This document shows positions 1 through 8,147 of a stretch of DNA of 64,000 nucleotides, one piece after another (the stretch's first letter is position 1; each line of letters begins with the position of its first letter). Both the position numbers and the translations under genes were made by a program. Source of the DNA: Mesorhizobium erdmanii USDA 3471 (GTDB taxonomy: Bacteria > Pseudomonadota > Alphaproteobacteria > Rhizobiales > Rhizobiaceae); the NCBI RefSeq assembly GCF_000472705.1, contig NZ_AXAE01000022.1:89182-153181 (forward strand), written 5' to 3'. The notes under the pieces were generated by a model. That model did not search any database and had not been told where the DNA came from. It saw only the letters and a program-made list of their open reading frames with translations.

Positions 1-392
1 GCGCCTTCGTCTGCGGCTACCACGCCAACCAGAGCCCGCTGGCGCCTGAGAAATATCTCACTGGCGCCGAGTGGAACTGGGCCAAGGTCTACAAGATGTT
101 CGTCGACGATCTCGTCGCCGGCACGCCGCTGCCGAACTTCACGCGCGGCGGCCTGGCAGACGGCTTCGTCAAGATGAGCCCGCTCGGCCCCGCCGTCGGC
201 GAGCCGGCGCGCAAGCAGTTCGACGCCACCCTAGCCGAAATGATGAAGGGCGGATTCGCCGTCATCAAGGGTCCGCTGAAGAGCAACAAGGGCGCTGTCG
301 TCGCCACCGAGGGCCAGGCCTTCGTCGAGACCGCCATCGAACTCGAAAGCATGGACTATCTGGTCGACGGGGTCGTCGGCTCGACCGCCTGA
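1..392 (+). CDS. BMP-family ABC transporter substrate-binding protein, C-terminal part
   Basis: This is the 3' end of a gene that begins left of the window. The frame is open from base 3 and ends in TGA at 390-392, giving about 129 residues. Text such as GAEWNWAKVYKMFVDDLVAG followed by a lysine/glycine-rich C-terminus resembles the periplasmic BMP (basic membrane protein, PnrA-like) family. These proteins bind nucleosides or similar small nitrogenous ligands for ABC import. Two permeases of the matching type start 20 bp downstream and a matching ATPase follows, so it is the first visible gene of an importer operon. Its location beside biuH and atzF suggests a urea-oligomer ligand; that is inference. 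Confidence 0.8.
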   Translation, partial: AFVCGYHANQSPLAPEKYLTGAEWNWAKVYKMFVDDLVAGTPLPNFTRGGLADGFVKMSPLGPAVGEPARKQFDATLAEMMKGGFAVIKGPLKSNKGAVVATEGQAFVETAIELESMDYLVDGVVGSTA

Positions 393-411
393 TCTTGAGG
401 GGAGCGCGGCG

Positions 412-1554
412 ATGGTGGACACGGTGACAAGCGCCGGCATGCCGGCAGTATTCGGCGCCAGCGGCTATCCGGCGGCGCTGGAATGGATTGCGCGGCGGGC
501 GGAGGCTTTCGTCATTCCGCTCGTGGCGCTCGTCGTCGGCATGGCGCTGTTCAGCCTGTTCATTGCGCTCGTCGGCAAGTCGCCGATCCTGCTCTACGAG
601 ACCATGTGGCGAGGCGGCTTCGGCTCCTGGTTCTCCGTCCAGAACTCGCTGTCGCGGGCCGCACCGCTGCTTTTGGCCGCGCTCTGCGTCGCGCTGCCGG
701 CGCGGCTTGGCCTCGTCGTCATCGGCGGTGAAGGCGCCATCGTGCTGGGCGGTGTCGCTGCCGCTGCCATCGGCGTGGCGCTGAACGGCGCGCCTTGCCC
801 AATCGTCATCCTTGCCATGGGCGTGGCGGGCATGGCCGCCGGCGGCATCTGGATTGGTGCCGTCGGCGCGCTGCGCCACTACCGGGCCGTCAACGAAACC
901 ATCTCCAGCCTGCTGATGGCCTATATCGCTATCGCGCTGATGAACCAGCTGGTGGAAGGGCCGCTGCGCGATCCGGCCTCGCTCAACAAACCCTCGACGC
1001 AACCGCTGGCGCAGATCTACCGCATCGGCAACATTCCAGGCATGGACGTGCATTGGGGGCTGGTCGTCGGCGTGGTTGCCTGCATCCTCTCCTTTGTGCT
1101 CATCGAAAAGACCCGCTGGGGCTTTGCCGCGCGCATCGCCGGCGGCAATGTGCGGGCCGCGCAGGTGCAGGGGTTGGCCGTCGGGCCGCTGATCGTCGGC
1201 TTCACGGCGCTTGCCGGCGGTTTTGCCGGGCTGGCCGGCATGCTGGAAGTCGCCGCCGTGCAGGGCAGTGCGAATGCCTCGTTGGCCGCCGGCTATGGTT
1301 ACACCGGCATCCTCGTCGCCTTCCTGGCCCGCCACAATCCGCTGGCCATTATTCCGGTGGCCTTCCTGCTTGGCGGCATCGACGCCTCGGGCGGGCTGAT
1401 CCAGCGCCGTCTGGACCTGCCAGACGCCACCGTGCTGGTGCTGCAAGGTCTGATCTTCATCGTCATCCTGTTCAGCGAAACCTTCTACGGCCGCTTCAAG
1501 GCCTTCAATCCAGACCTCTGGAAGAGGCCCGATCTCCTAGGGGGGACTGCCTGA
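412..1554 (+). CDS. ABC transporter permease (nucleoside/BMP type), first subunit
   Basis: A 380-residue inner-membrane permease of the BPD_transp_2 class (RbsC/PnrA-importer type). It is hydrophobic throughout, with about eight to ten membrane segments, and contains the conserved region around PARLGLVVIGGEGAIVLGG. The start ATG is 20 bp after the binding-protein stop, in a purine-rich context (GGGGAGCGCGGCG). The stop overlaps the next permease start as ATGA, so the two are translationally coupled and probably form a heterodimer. Specificity cannot be read from the sequence; the neighbourhood points to biuret or a related ureide. Confidence 0.88.
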   Translation: MVDTVTSAGMPAVFGASGYPAALEWIARRAEAFVIPLVALVVGMALFSLFIALVGKSPILLYETMWRGGFGSWFSVQNSLSRAAPLLLAALCVALPARLGLVVIGGEGAIVLGGVAAAAIGVALNGAPCPIVILAMGVAGMAAGGIWIGAVGALRHYRAVNETISSLLMAYIAIALMNQLVEGPLRDPASLNKPSTQPLAQIYRIGNIPGMDVHWGLVVGVVACILSFVLIEKTRWGFAARIAGGNVRAAQVQGLAVGPLIVGFTALAGGFAGLAGMLEVAAVQGSANASLAAGYGYTGILVAFLARHNPLAIIPVAFLLGGIDASGGLIQRRLDLPDATVLVLQGLIFIVILFSETFYGRFKAFNPDLWKRPDLLGGTA

Positions 1555-2480
1555 TGGACGCGACCGAGATCGGCCTCTGGGGCGTGCCGCTGGCCATCCT
1601 GGGCGGCGCCATCCGGGTGTCGACACCCTTCATCTTCGTCTCTCTGGGCGAGGCGATCACCGAGCGTTCGGGCCGCATCAATCTGGGGCTCGAAGGCACG
1701 CTCGTCTTCGGTGCCATGACCGCCTATGCGGTGGCGGTGATGACCAACTCGCCCTGGATCGGCCTGGTCGCCGCTGCCTTCGCCGGCCTGTGCTTCGGCC
1801 TGTTCCATGGCTGGATCTGCAAATTCCCGAAAGTCAACGACATCGCCATCGGCATCGCGCTGATGCTGTTCGGCTCTGGCCTGGCCTTCTTCTTCGGCAA
1901 GCCGTTCATCAAGCCGAAGGCGCCCAATTTGCCGGCCATCCCCTTTGGCCGCTGGTCCGACATTCCGCAGGTGCAGGCGGCGCTCGACGTCAACGTGCTG
2001 TTCCTGATCGGCGCCGTATTGTCGGTCATTCTGTGGTGGGCGTTCCGCAACACCCGAGCCGGGCTCATAGTGCGCGTCGTCGGCGACAGTTCGGACGCGG
2101 CACGCGCCATGGGCCTCAACCCCGACACGGTGCGGCTGCTGGCCACCGGCGTCGGCGGCGCACTGGCCGGCATCGGCGGCGCCTATCTGTCGCTCTACTA
2201 TCCCGGCAGCTGGACCGAGCGCATCTCGTCGGGCCAGGGCCTGATGGCGGTGGCGCTGGTCATCTTCGCGCGCTGGAACCCGCTCGGCTGCTTTGCCGCG
2301 GCCCTGCTGTTCGGCGGCGCGGGCGCGCTTGGCCCGGCGCTGCAATCGGTCGGCGTCACGCAAGGCTACTATCTGTTCTACGCCGCTCCCTACATCCTCA
2401 CCCTCATCATCATGATCGCCACCTCGTCGCCGACCCGCTCGCTTGCCGGTGCGCCGGGCGAATTGTCGATCACCAAATGA
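1554..2480 (+). CDS. ABC transporter permease (nucleoside/BMP type), second subunit
   Basis: A 308-residue membrane permease that pairs with the preceding one. The family landmark TERSGRINLGLEGTLVFG lies near residues 35-55, followed by alternating hydrophobic helices up to the C-terminus. The ATG at 1554 overlaps the upstream stop, which fixes the start; longer upstream reading would run through the first permease in another frame. The last codons lie in a short tandem repeat that also forms the spacer to biuH. Together with the ATPase at 3240 it completes an ABC importer. Confidence 0.88.
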   Translation: MDATEIGLWGVPLAILGGAIRVSTPFIFVSLGEAITERSGRINLGLEGTLVFGAMTAYAVAVMTNSPWIGLVAAAFAGLCFGLFHGWICKFPKVNDIAIGIALMLFGSGLAFFFGKPFIKPKAPNLPAIPFGRWSDIPQVQAALDVNVLFLIGAVLSVILWWAFRNTRAGLIVRVVGDSSDAARAMGLNPDTVRLLATGVGGALAGIGGAYLSLYYPGSWTERISSGQGLMAVALVIFARWNPLGCFAAALLFGGAGALGPALQSVGVTQGYYLFYAAPYILTLIIMIATSSPTRSLAGAPGELSITK

Positions 2481-2514
2481 GAGTTGGCACCAAATGAGAC
2501 TTGGCACCAAATGA
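2471..2514 (+). repeat. 17-bp tandem repeat spanning a stop codon
   Basis: The 10-mer CACCAAATGA occurs at 2471, 2488 and 2505, separated by the 7-mers GAGTTGG and GACTTGG. This is a 17-bp period with about 2.6 copies. The first copy contains the permease stop codon (TGA 2478-2480); the others fill the spacer before biuH and each carries ATGA. It looks like a recent slippage duplication of the gene end. Confidence 0.85.
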
Positions 2515-2528
2515 CTGGAGTTTTGCCT

Positions 2529-3230
2529 ATGAACGCCAGAGCCGAAATCACCCAGCACACCATCGATGCCGAGCCCTATCCCTGGCCCTACAATGGTGAC
2601 CTGCGGCCCGACAACACGGCGCTGATCATCATCGACATGCAGACCGATTTCTGCGGGCCGGGCGGCTATGTCGATCATATGGGCTACGATCTGTCGCTGG
2701 TGCGCGCGCCGATCGAGCCGATCAAGGCGGTGCTCTCGGCTATGCGGGCCAAGGACTACACCATCATCCACACGCGCGAGGGGCACCGGCCCGATCTCGC
2801 CGACCTGCCGGCCAACAAGCGCTGGCGCTCGCGCCGCATCAACGCCGGCATTGGCGATGCCGGCCCGTGCGGGCGCATCCTGGTGCGAGGCGAGCCGGGC
2901 TGGGACATCATCCCCGACCTTTATCCGATCGAGGGCGAACCGATCATCGACAAGCCCGGCAAGGGCTCGTTCTGCGCCACCGACCTGGAGCTGATCCTCA
3001 ATCAGCGCGGCATCGAAAATATCGTGCTGACCGGCATCACCACGGACGTCTGCGTGCACACCACCATGCGCGAGGCCAATGACCGCGGCTATGAATGCAT
3101 GATGCTGGAGGATTGCTGCGGGGCAACCGACCACGGCAACCATCTGGCGGCGATCAAGATGATCAAGATGCAGGGCGGCGTCTTCGGCACGGTGTCGAAT
3201 TCGAAGGCGCTCGTTGCGCAACTGCCGTGA
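2529..3230 (+). CDS. biuH: Biuret hydrolase (isochorismatase-like cysteine hydrolase)
   Basis: A 233-residue cytoplasmic cysteine hydrolase expected to split biuret into allophanate and ammonia. With the start at 2529 (GGAG eight bases upstream), the catalytic triad falls at Asp36 (IIIDMQTDF), Lys142 (DKPGKGSF) and Cys175 (TTDVCVHT), with Gln215 in IKMQGG. These positions coincide with those known for the Rhizobium leguminosarum enzyme RlvBiuH, as does the N-terminal text DAEPYPWPYNG. Allophanate would pass to AtzF, encoded at 5777. An in-frame ATG at 2484 would add 15 residues but lies inside the tandem repeat and lacks a ribosome site. The function call is strong because triad positions, length and pathway context all agree. 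Confidence 0.93.
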   Translation: MNARAEITQHTIDAEPYPWPYNGDLRPDNTALIIIDMQTDFCGPGGYVDHMGYDLSLVRAPIEPIKAVLSAMRAKDYTIIHTREGHRPDLADLPANKRWRSRRINAGIGDAGPCGRILVRGEPGWDIIPDLYPIEGEPIIDKPGKGSFCATDLELILNQRGIENIVLTGITTDVCVHTTMREANDRGYECMMLEDCCGATDHGNHLAAIKMIKMQGGVFGTVSNSKALVAQLP

Positions 3231-3239
3231 GGGACCGCG

Positions 3240-4769
3240 ATGAGTGACAGCGTGAGAAGAGCGGTCGGCGTCGAAACCATCGGCATGACCATGCGTTTCG
3301 GCGGCTTCACGGCGCTGGACGCCGTGTCGGTGAAGGTGCCGGCGGGCTCGTTCCACGCACTGCTCGGCGAGAACGGCGCCGGCAAGTCGACGCTGGTCAA
3401 GTGCATGATGGGTTTTTATCACCCGACATCAGGCGACATGCTCGTCGATGGCCGTGAGGTCAAGATCGCCAGCCCGAAGGACGCCTCGGCGCTTGGCCTC
3501 GGCATGGTCTACCAGCATTTCACTCTGGTGCCGTCGCTGACGGGCGCGGAAAACCTCGTCATTGCGCGCGAGAAGGTTCCCGGCATCATCGACTGGCGCA
3601 AGGAGCGTGGCGATCTCGCCGTGTTCATGGAGCGCATGCCGTTCAAGCTGCCGCTCGACGTCAAGGTGGCGGAGCTTGCCGCCGGCGAGAAGCAGAAGCT
3701 CGAAATCATCAAGCAGCTCTATCTCGGCCGCTCCTTCCTGGTGCTGGACGAGCCGACATCGGTGCTCACCCCCGGCGAGGCGCAGGAGGTGCTGGGGCTG
3801 GTGCGCGACATGACAAAAGCAGGCGACCTCACCGTGCTGATGATCTCGCATAAATTCCATGAGGTCACCGCCTTCGCCGACGATGTCAGCGTGCTGCGCA
3901 AGGGCAAGCTGACGGGAACCGGCCGGGTCGCCGACCTTGAGCACAAGGCAATGGCGACGATGATGATCGGCGACCAGCCGATCGCCGTGCTCGACAGCCG
4001 TGCGGCGCCGAAAGCCGATGCCGAGATCGTGCTCAAGGTCAGGTCGCTGAGGGCGCCTGACCGCACCGGGCTGAAATCGATCAAAATCGCGGATCTCGGC
4101 GTGCGCTCGGGCGAGATCGTCGGCATCGCCGGCATTTCCGGCAACGGCCAGAAGGAATTCCTCGAAGTGCTGGCCGGCCAGCGTCCGCGCGACGCGGGCG
4201 AGGTGCTGGTGCGCGGCTCCGCCTATGCGGCGACGCGGGCCGAGGCGCGCGCGCTCAATGTGCGGCTCATTCCAGAGGAGCCGCTGAAGAATGCCTGCGC
4301 GCCGAAAATGACGGTGGCCGAGAACATCTCCTTCCGCACCTTCGACATGGACGGCAATGGCCGGCCGGTGAGCTGGATCAACGCCCGCGCCATCCGCTCC
4401 TTCAGTGCCAGGCTGGTCGAGCAGTTCAAGGTCAAGACCGCCTCGCTGTCCTCGCCGATCGCCTCGCTCTCGGGCGGCAATGTGCAACGCGCGGTGCTGG
4501 CGCGCGAACTGACCGGCGCGGTCGATCTGCTGATCGTCTCCAACCCGTGCTTCGGCCTCGACTTCTCGGCGATCGCCGAAATCCGCGCCCGCATCATGAA
4601 GGCGCGCAATGCGGGTGCGGCCGTGCTCTTGATGTCGGAGGACCTCGACGAGTTGCTGGAACTGTCCGACCGGATCTTCGTCATGTCGGACGGTGCGCTG
4701 GTTTACGAGACGCCGATCGCCGGGGCGAGCGTTCAGACTATTGGCGAGCATATGGCAGGACATCACTGA
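3240..4769 (+). CDS. ABC transporter ATP-binding protein, double-domain (BMP/sugar type)
   Basis: A 509-residue ATPase with two tandem ABC domains, as in RbsA or nucleoside importers. Domain 1 has a full Walker A (GENGAGKST, residues about 43-51) and Walker B ending LVLDEPTSVL, but its signature is LAAGEKQKLE rather than LSGGQ. Domain 2 (from about residue 260) has a degenerate P-loop (GISGNGQKE), an intact LSGGNVQRA signature, and Asn where the catalytic Glu is expected (IVSNPCFGLD). This split of active residues is usual for the family. The gene starts 9 bp after biuH and overlaps the next hydrolase start, placing import and hydrolysis in one transcript. Confidence 0.9.
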   Translation: MSDSVRRAVGVETIGMTMRFGGFTALDAVSVKVPAGSFHALLGENGAGKSTLVKCMMGFYHPTSGDMLVDGREVKIASPKDASALGLGMVYQHFTLVPSLTGAENLVIAREKVPGIIDWRKERGDLAVFMERMPFKLPLDVKVAELAAGEKQKLEIIKQLYLGRSFLVLDEPTSVLTPGEAQEVLGLVRDMTKAGDLTVLMISHKFHEVTAFADDVSVLRKGKLTGTGRVADLEHKAMATMMIGDQPIAVLDSRAAPKADAEIVLKVRSLRAPDRTGLKSIKIADLGVRSGEIVGIAGISGNGQKEFLEVLAGQRPRDAGEVLVRGSAYAATRAEARALNVRLIPEEPLKNACAPKMTVAENISFRTFDMDGNGRPVSWINARAIRSFSARLVEQFKVKTASLSSPIASLSGGNVQRAVLARELTGAVDLLIVSNPCFGLDFSAIAEIRARIMKARNAGAAVLLMSEDLDELLELSDRIFVMSDGALVYETPIAGASVQTIGEHMAGHH

Positions 4770-5437
4770 TGGCGGAAATCGATGCGCAGCCTTTCGCCTT
4801 TGCGTTCAGGCCCGACACGATGGCGCTGGTCGTCATCGACATGCAGCGCGACTTCGCCGAGCCCGGCGGCTTCGGCGCCAGCCTGGGCAACGATGTCAGC
4901 CGCGTCACGGCGATCGTGCCGACGGTGAAGCGGCTGATCGAGGGCTGTCGCGCTGCCGGCCTGCCGGTGATCCACACCATGGAGTGCCACCGTGCCGACC
5001 TTTCCGACTTGCCGCCGGCCAAGCGCAATCGCGGCAATCCGTCGATCCGCATCGGCGATGCCGGGCCGATGGGCCGCGTGCTGATCGTCGGTGAGCCCGG
5101 CACGGCGATCCTCGACGAACTCAAGCCGCTGCCCGGCGAGATCGTCATCGAAAAGCCGGGCAAGGGAGCATTCTATGCGACCAACTTCGGTGACGAACTG
5201 AAGCGGCTCGGCGCGCAGCAACTGGTTTTCGCCGGCGTCACCACCGAGGTCTGCGTGCAGACGACGATGCGCGAGGCCAATGATCGCGGCTATGAGTGCC
5301 TGCTCGCCGAAGACGCGACGGAAAGCTATTTTCCCGAGTTCAAGGCGGCGGCTATCGCCATGATCCGGGCGCAAGGCGCCATCGTTGGCTGGACGGCAAC
5401 GACCGACCAGGTACTGCAGGGACTTGCCAATGGCTAA
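4769..5437 (+). CDS. Second isochorismatase-like cysteine hydrolase, candidate triuret hydrolase
   Basis: A 222-residue paralogue of BiuH. The triad is Asp24 (VVIDMQRDF), Lys129 (EKPGKGAF) and Cys162 (TTEVCVQT), and it shares the TTMREANDRGYEC block with BiuH. The ATG at 4769 overlaps the ATPase stop. It lacks the BiuH N-terminal extension and the CCGATDHGNH region, so its pocket should differ. A triuret hydrolase (TrtA) from this superfamily is known, converting triuret to carboxybiuret, which decays to biuret. Placing this protein upstream of BiuH in such a chain is an inference. A ureidoacrylate- or carbamoyl-sarcosine-type amidase is the alternative. Confidence 0.75.
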   Translation: MAEIDAQPFAFAFRPDTMALVVIDMQRDFAEPGGFGASLGNDVSRVTAIVPTVKRLIEGCRAAGLPVIHTMECHRADLSDLPPAKRNRGNPSIRIGDAGPMGRVLIVGEPGTAILDELKPLPGEIVIEKPGKGAFYATNFGDELKRLGAQQLVFAGVTTEVCVQTTMREANDRGYECLLAEDATESYFPEFKAAAIAMIRAQGAIVGWTATTDQVLQGLANG

Positions 5438-5780
5438 TCTGAGTTTTGCCGGCCTCGTCGGTGGCGGCTGGCGCGACCTGGCGTTCGAGCCTTTTCGCGA
5501 GGGTATCACCGTGCACTGGCTGCTGAAGGGCGGACCCGTCGAGCCGTCGGTGGCGATCCTCGACTACCGGCCCGGCGCCGGCGTGCCGCGCCATCGCCAT
5601 GTCGGGCTTGAAACCATCGTCGTGCTCGAGGGCACGCAGAGCGACGAGAACGACGACTATTCAGCCGGCAGCGTCATCCTGAACCCGGTCGGGACCGAGC
5701 ATTCGGTGTGGACCAAGGACGGCTGCGTCGTGCTGATCCAGTGGGACTTGCCGGTGATCATTCTGGGGGAGGCCAAATGA
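5430..5780 (+). CDS. Cupin-domain protein (ChrR-like)
   Basis: A 116-residue single-domain cupin. The motif PGAGVPRHRHVGLETIVVLEG (about residues 50-70) and the later GTEHSVW supply the His/Glu metal ligands of the two cupin boxes. The start ATG at 5430 overlaps the preceding hydrolase by 8 bp, and its stop overlaps the atzF start, so it is co-translated with the urea-oligomer enzymes. Similar small cupins act as ligand or metal sensors or as minor enzymes. No DNA-binding or anti-sigma region is present, so a regulatory role is not evident. Its biochemical job is unknown. Confidence 0.8.
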   Translation: MANLSFAGLVGGGWRDLAFEPFREGITVHWLLKGGPVEPSVAILDYRPGAGVPRHRHVGLETIVVLEGTQSDENDDYSAGSVILNPVGTEHSVWTKDGCVVLIQWDLPVIILGEAK

Positions 5781-7597
5781 GCGAGATTCGTTTCGATATT
5801 GGCAGTCTGCACGCGGCCTATGCCAGCGGTGTCACTGTCGCGGACATGATCGATGCCGTGCATGCCCGCATCACAGCGGCTGACGATCCCGGCATCTTCA
5901 TCCACCTCGCCACAAAGGCGGACATGCTGGCTCAGGCGCGGGAGCTCGGACCGTTCGATCCGGTGGGCAAGCCGCTGTGGGGCGTGCCGTTCGCGGTCAA
6001 GGACAATATCGACGTCGCCGGCATGCCGACGACCGCCGCCTGCGCCGAATATGCCTATGTGCCCGACAAGGACGCAACCGTGGTGGCACGGCTGAAAGCC
6101 GCCGGCGCGCTGGTGGTCGGCAAGACCAATCTCGACCAGTTCGCGACCGGCCTGGTCGGCGTGCGCACGCCGTATCCGATCCCGAGGAACGCCGTCGATG
6201 CCAGCCTGGTGCCCGGCGGTTCGTCTTCGGGATCCGCCGTTGCGACGGCGCGCGGCATCGTCTCCTTCGCGCTCGGCACCGATACGGCCGGGTCCGGCCG
6301 CATCCCCGCCGGCCTCAACAACATTGTCGGGCTGAAGCCGACGGTTGGCGCACTCTCGGCCGCCGGCGTGGTGCCGGCCTGCCGCACGCTCGACTGCATC
6401 TCGGTGTTCGCGCTGAACGTCGACGACGCCTACTCCGTCTTCACGGCCGCGGCGGCCAGGGATCCGGCCGATGCCTATTCACGTGCGATCAAGGTCCCTG
6501 CCCTTGCCCCGCGCCCGCCGGTGCTGAGCGTCGGCGTGCCGGCGAAGGCGGATCTCGAATTCTTCGGCGACGCCTCGATGCAGGCCGGCTTCGAGGCGGC
6601 TCTTGGCCTTCTGGAAAAGCTTGGCTGCCAGCTGGTCGAAGTCCCCTTCTCCGATTTCTACGCCACTGCCAATCTTCTCTATGAAGGCGCCTGGGTTGCC
6701 GAACGCTACGCGGCGATCCGCGCCTTCATGGACGCCAACGAAGCGGCCATGCATCCGGTGACGCGCAAAATCATCGGCGGTGCGCGCGGGTTGTCGGCGG
6801 CCGATGCCTTCAGGGGCCTCTATGCGCTTCAGGCCTACAAGGCGAAGCTCGCGCCTGTCATTGCTTCGGTCGACCTGATCTGCGTGCCGACCGCGCCGAC
6901 GCATTATGGGCTCGATGCGGTGCTTGCGGATCCGGTCGCCACCAACAGCCGGCTCGGCACCTATACCAACTTCGTCAATCTGCTCGACATGTGCGGCATC
7001 GCCGTGCCGACCGGCAAACGCGGCGACGGGCTGCCGATGAGCGTGACGTTGCTGGCCATGGCGGGCAAGGACTGGCTGACGGCCGCACTGGCCCGCGACA
7101 TCCATGCCGCGAGTGGACTTCCGCTTGGCGCAACCGGCTGGCCGCAGCCGGGAAGTGCATTGCCTGGCAACATTGCGCGGGACCAGACGATCGATCTGGT
7201 GGTGGTCGGCGCGCATCTTTCGGGGATGCCGCTTAACGGTCAGCTAAGGGATCTAGGCGCCCAATTCTCGAGAGTTACGAAAACCACACCTGCCTACCGG
7301 CTCTACGCTCTTGCCGGCCAGTCCGTGCCCAAGCCGGGCCTCGTCCGGGTCTCCAGGGATGGCATGCGAATAGATGTCGAGGTCTGGCGGCTTGACCCGG
7401 AAGCCTTCGGACGGTTCGTCGCCGCCATCCCCCCACCGCTGGGCGTGGGAACGATCGAACTCGAGGACGGCAGCGCGGCCAAGGGGTTCCTGGTAGAAAC
7501 CGCCGGCCTAGCTGACGCTTCCGATATCTCCGCCTATGGTGGCTGGCGCAGTTTTGTCAGACGCGACCAAGAAAAGGCCAATCTTCTGGCGACCTAG
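5777..7597 (+). CDS. atzF: Allophanate hydrolase
   Basis: A 606-residue amidase-signature enzyme that hydrolyses allophanate to ammonia and carbon dioxide, completing biuret breakdown. The Lys-cisSer-Ser triad is visible at Lys75 (FAVKDNID), Ser149 (PGGSSSGSA) and Ser173 (GTDTAGSGR). The spacing (74 and 24 residues) matches Pseudomonas AtzF. After the amidase domain (to about residue 440) comes the allophanate-hydrolase C-terminal domain, beginning near VVVGAHLSGMPLNGQLRDLG. ATG 5777 overlaps the cupin stop (ATGA). The length is normal for AtzF, and no biotin-dependent urea carboxylase is encoded nearby, consistent with an AtzF serving biuret rather than urea. Confidence 0.93.
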   Translation: MSEIRFDIGSLHAAYASGVTVADMIDAVHARITAADDPGIFIHLATKADMLAQARELGPFDPVGKPLWGVPFAVKDNIDVAGMPTTAACAEYAYVPDKDATVVARLKAAGALVVGKTNLDQFATGLVGVRTPYPIPRNAVDASLVPGGSSSGSAVATARGIVSFALGTDTAGSGRIPAGLNNIVGLKPTVGALSAAGVVPACRTLDCISVFALNVDDAYSVFTAAAARDPADAYSRAIKVPALAPRPPVLSVGVPAKADLEFFGDASMQAGFEAALGLLEKLGCQLVEVPFSDFYATANLLYEGAWVAERYAAIRAFMDANEAAMHPVTRKIIGGARGLSAADAFRGLYALQAYKAKLAPVIASVDLICVPTAPTHYGLDAVLADPVATNSRLGTYTNFVNLLDMCGIAVPTGKRGDGLPMSVTLLAMAGKDWLTAALARDIHAASGLPLGATGWPQPGSALPGNIARDQTIDLVVVGAHLSGMPLNGQLRDLGAQFSRVTKTTPAYRLYALAGQSVPKPGLVRVSRDGMRIDVEVWRLDPEAFGRFVAAIPPPLGVGTIELEDGSAAKGFLVETAGLADASDISAYGGWRSFVRRDQEKANLLAT

Positions 7598-8147
7598 CAA
7601 CCTCGGCGGAGTCTTCGACCGTGTCTACTTTCACGAACGGCGAAGGTGAACTCAATGGCCGACATTGGGCGCATTCCAGTCCGGCGACTTTGGGGTCGTG
7701 AGCGGTCGATCTGCTTATGGAGTGATATTGTCGAGAAACGGTCGTTGCTTTGATGAACTTGCAGAAGCCGGGAGGAGCGTCGCTCCTCCCGGGACGCCCG
7801 TGCTATCTGGTCGGCTGTTAAGGCCTCGTGCGAAAACAAGTTAGGCCGAGATTTGATCTGGCTCACGCCTGAAAGGCCAAGGCCAATGCGCGGTTTACAG
7901 CGACCAAGTTTATCCAGCTTTCGCCGAGCATCGCTCTGCCATCCTTGGTTGACCCACACCGAGGCATAGCCCGCCTTCGTCCAAGCGGATAATGTCGGAG
8001 AAGTGCTTCACCGTCCTGTGGACGCCGGCTGAGCAGTTCGGAGACTTTCCCGCGCCGATATCCGCGGAGGCAAAAGACTGACGATCTCGACGGTAGAATA
8101 AAGCCCTCTCGGTCACTGTTTGCCATTACTTTCGTGTGCGATATTAC
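7598..8147. other. Gene-poor stretch after the biuret operon
   Basis: No convincing gene is seen in these 550 bases. Two minus-strand open frames (7594-7959 and 7863-8126) have no recognisable domain and unconvincing composition. The only clear structure is a strong hairpin at 7768-7792. Together with the MFS remnant to the right, this looks like eroded accessory DNA between two metabolic loci. Confidence 0.5.
7768..7792. terminator. Strong GC hairpin downstream of atzF
   Basis: CCGGGAGGAGCG (7768-7779) and CGCTCCTCCCGG (7781-7792) are exact reverse complements around a single central base, so about ten pairs can form. It lies 170 bp after the atzF stop. No T-run follows, so it may act as an mRNA 3'-end stabiliser or a Rho-assisted end rather than a classical terminator. 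Confidence 0.5.

Noticed and set aside
2481..2520. Possible sigma-54 promoter because TTGGCAC occurs twice before biuH
   Set aside because: No TTGC element follows at the required spacing. The TTGGCAC copies are explained by the 17-bp tandem repeat.
1485..3422. A 645-codon open frame on the minus strand
   Set aside because: Antisense to the second permease, biuH and the start of the ATPase, all of which have clear family motifs and coupled starts.
7594..8126. Two small minus-strand frames downstream of atzF
   Set aside because: No domain, no ribosome site, irregular composition. They lie in a stretch that looks decayed, and I could not connect them to any family.
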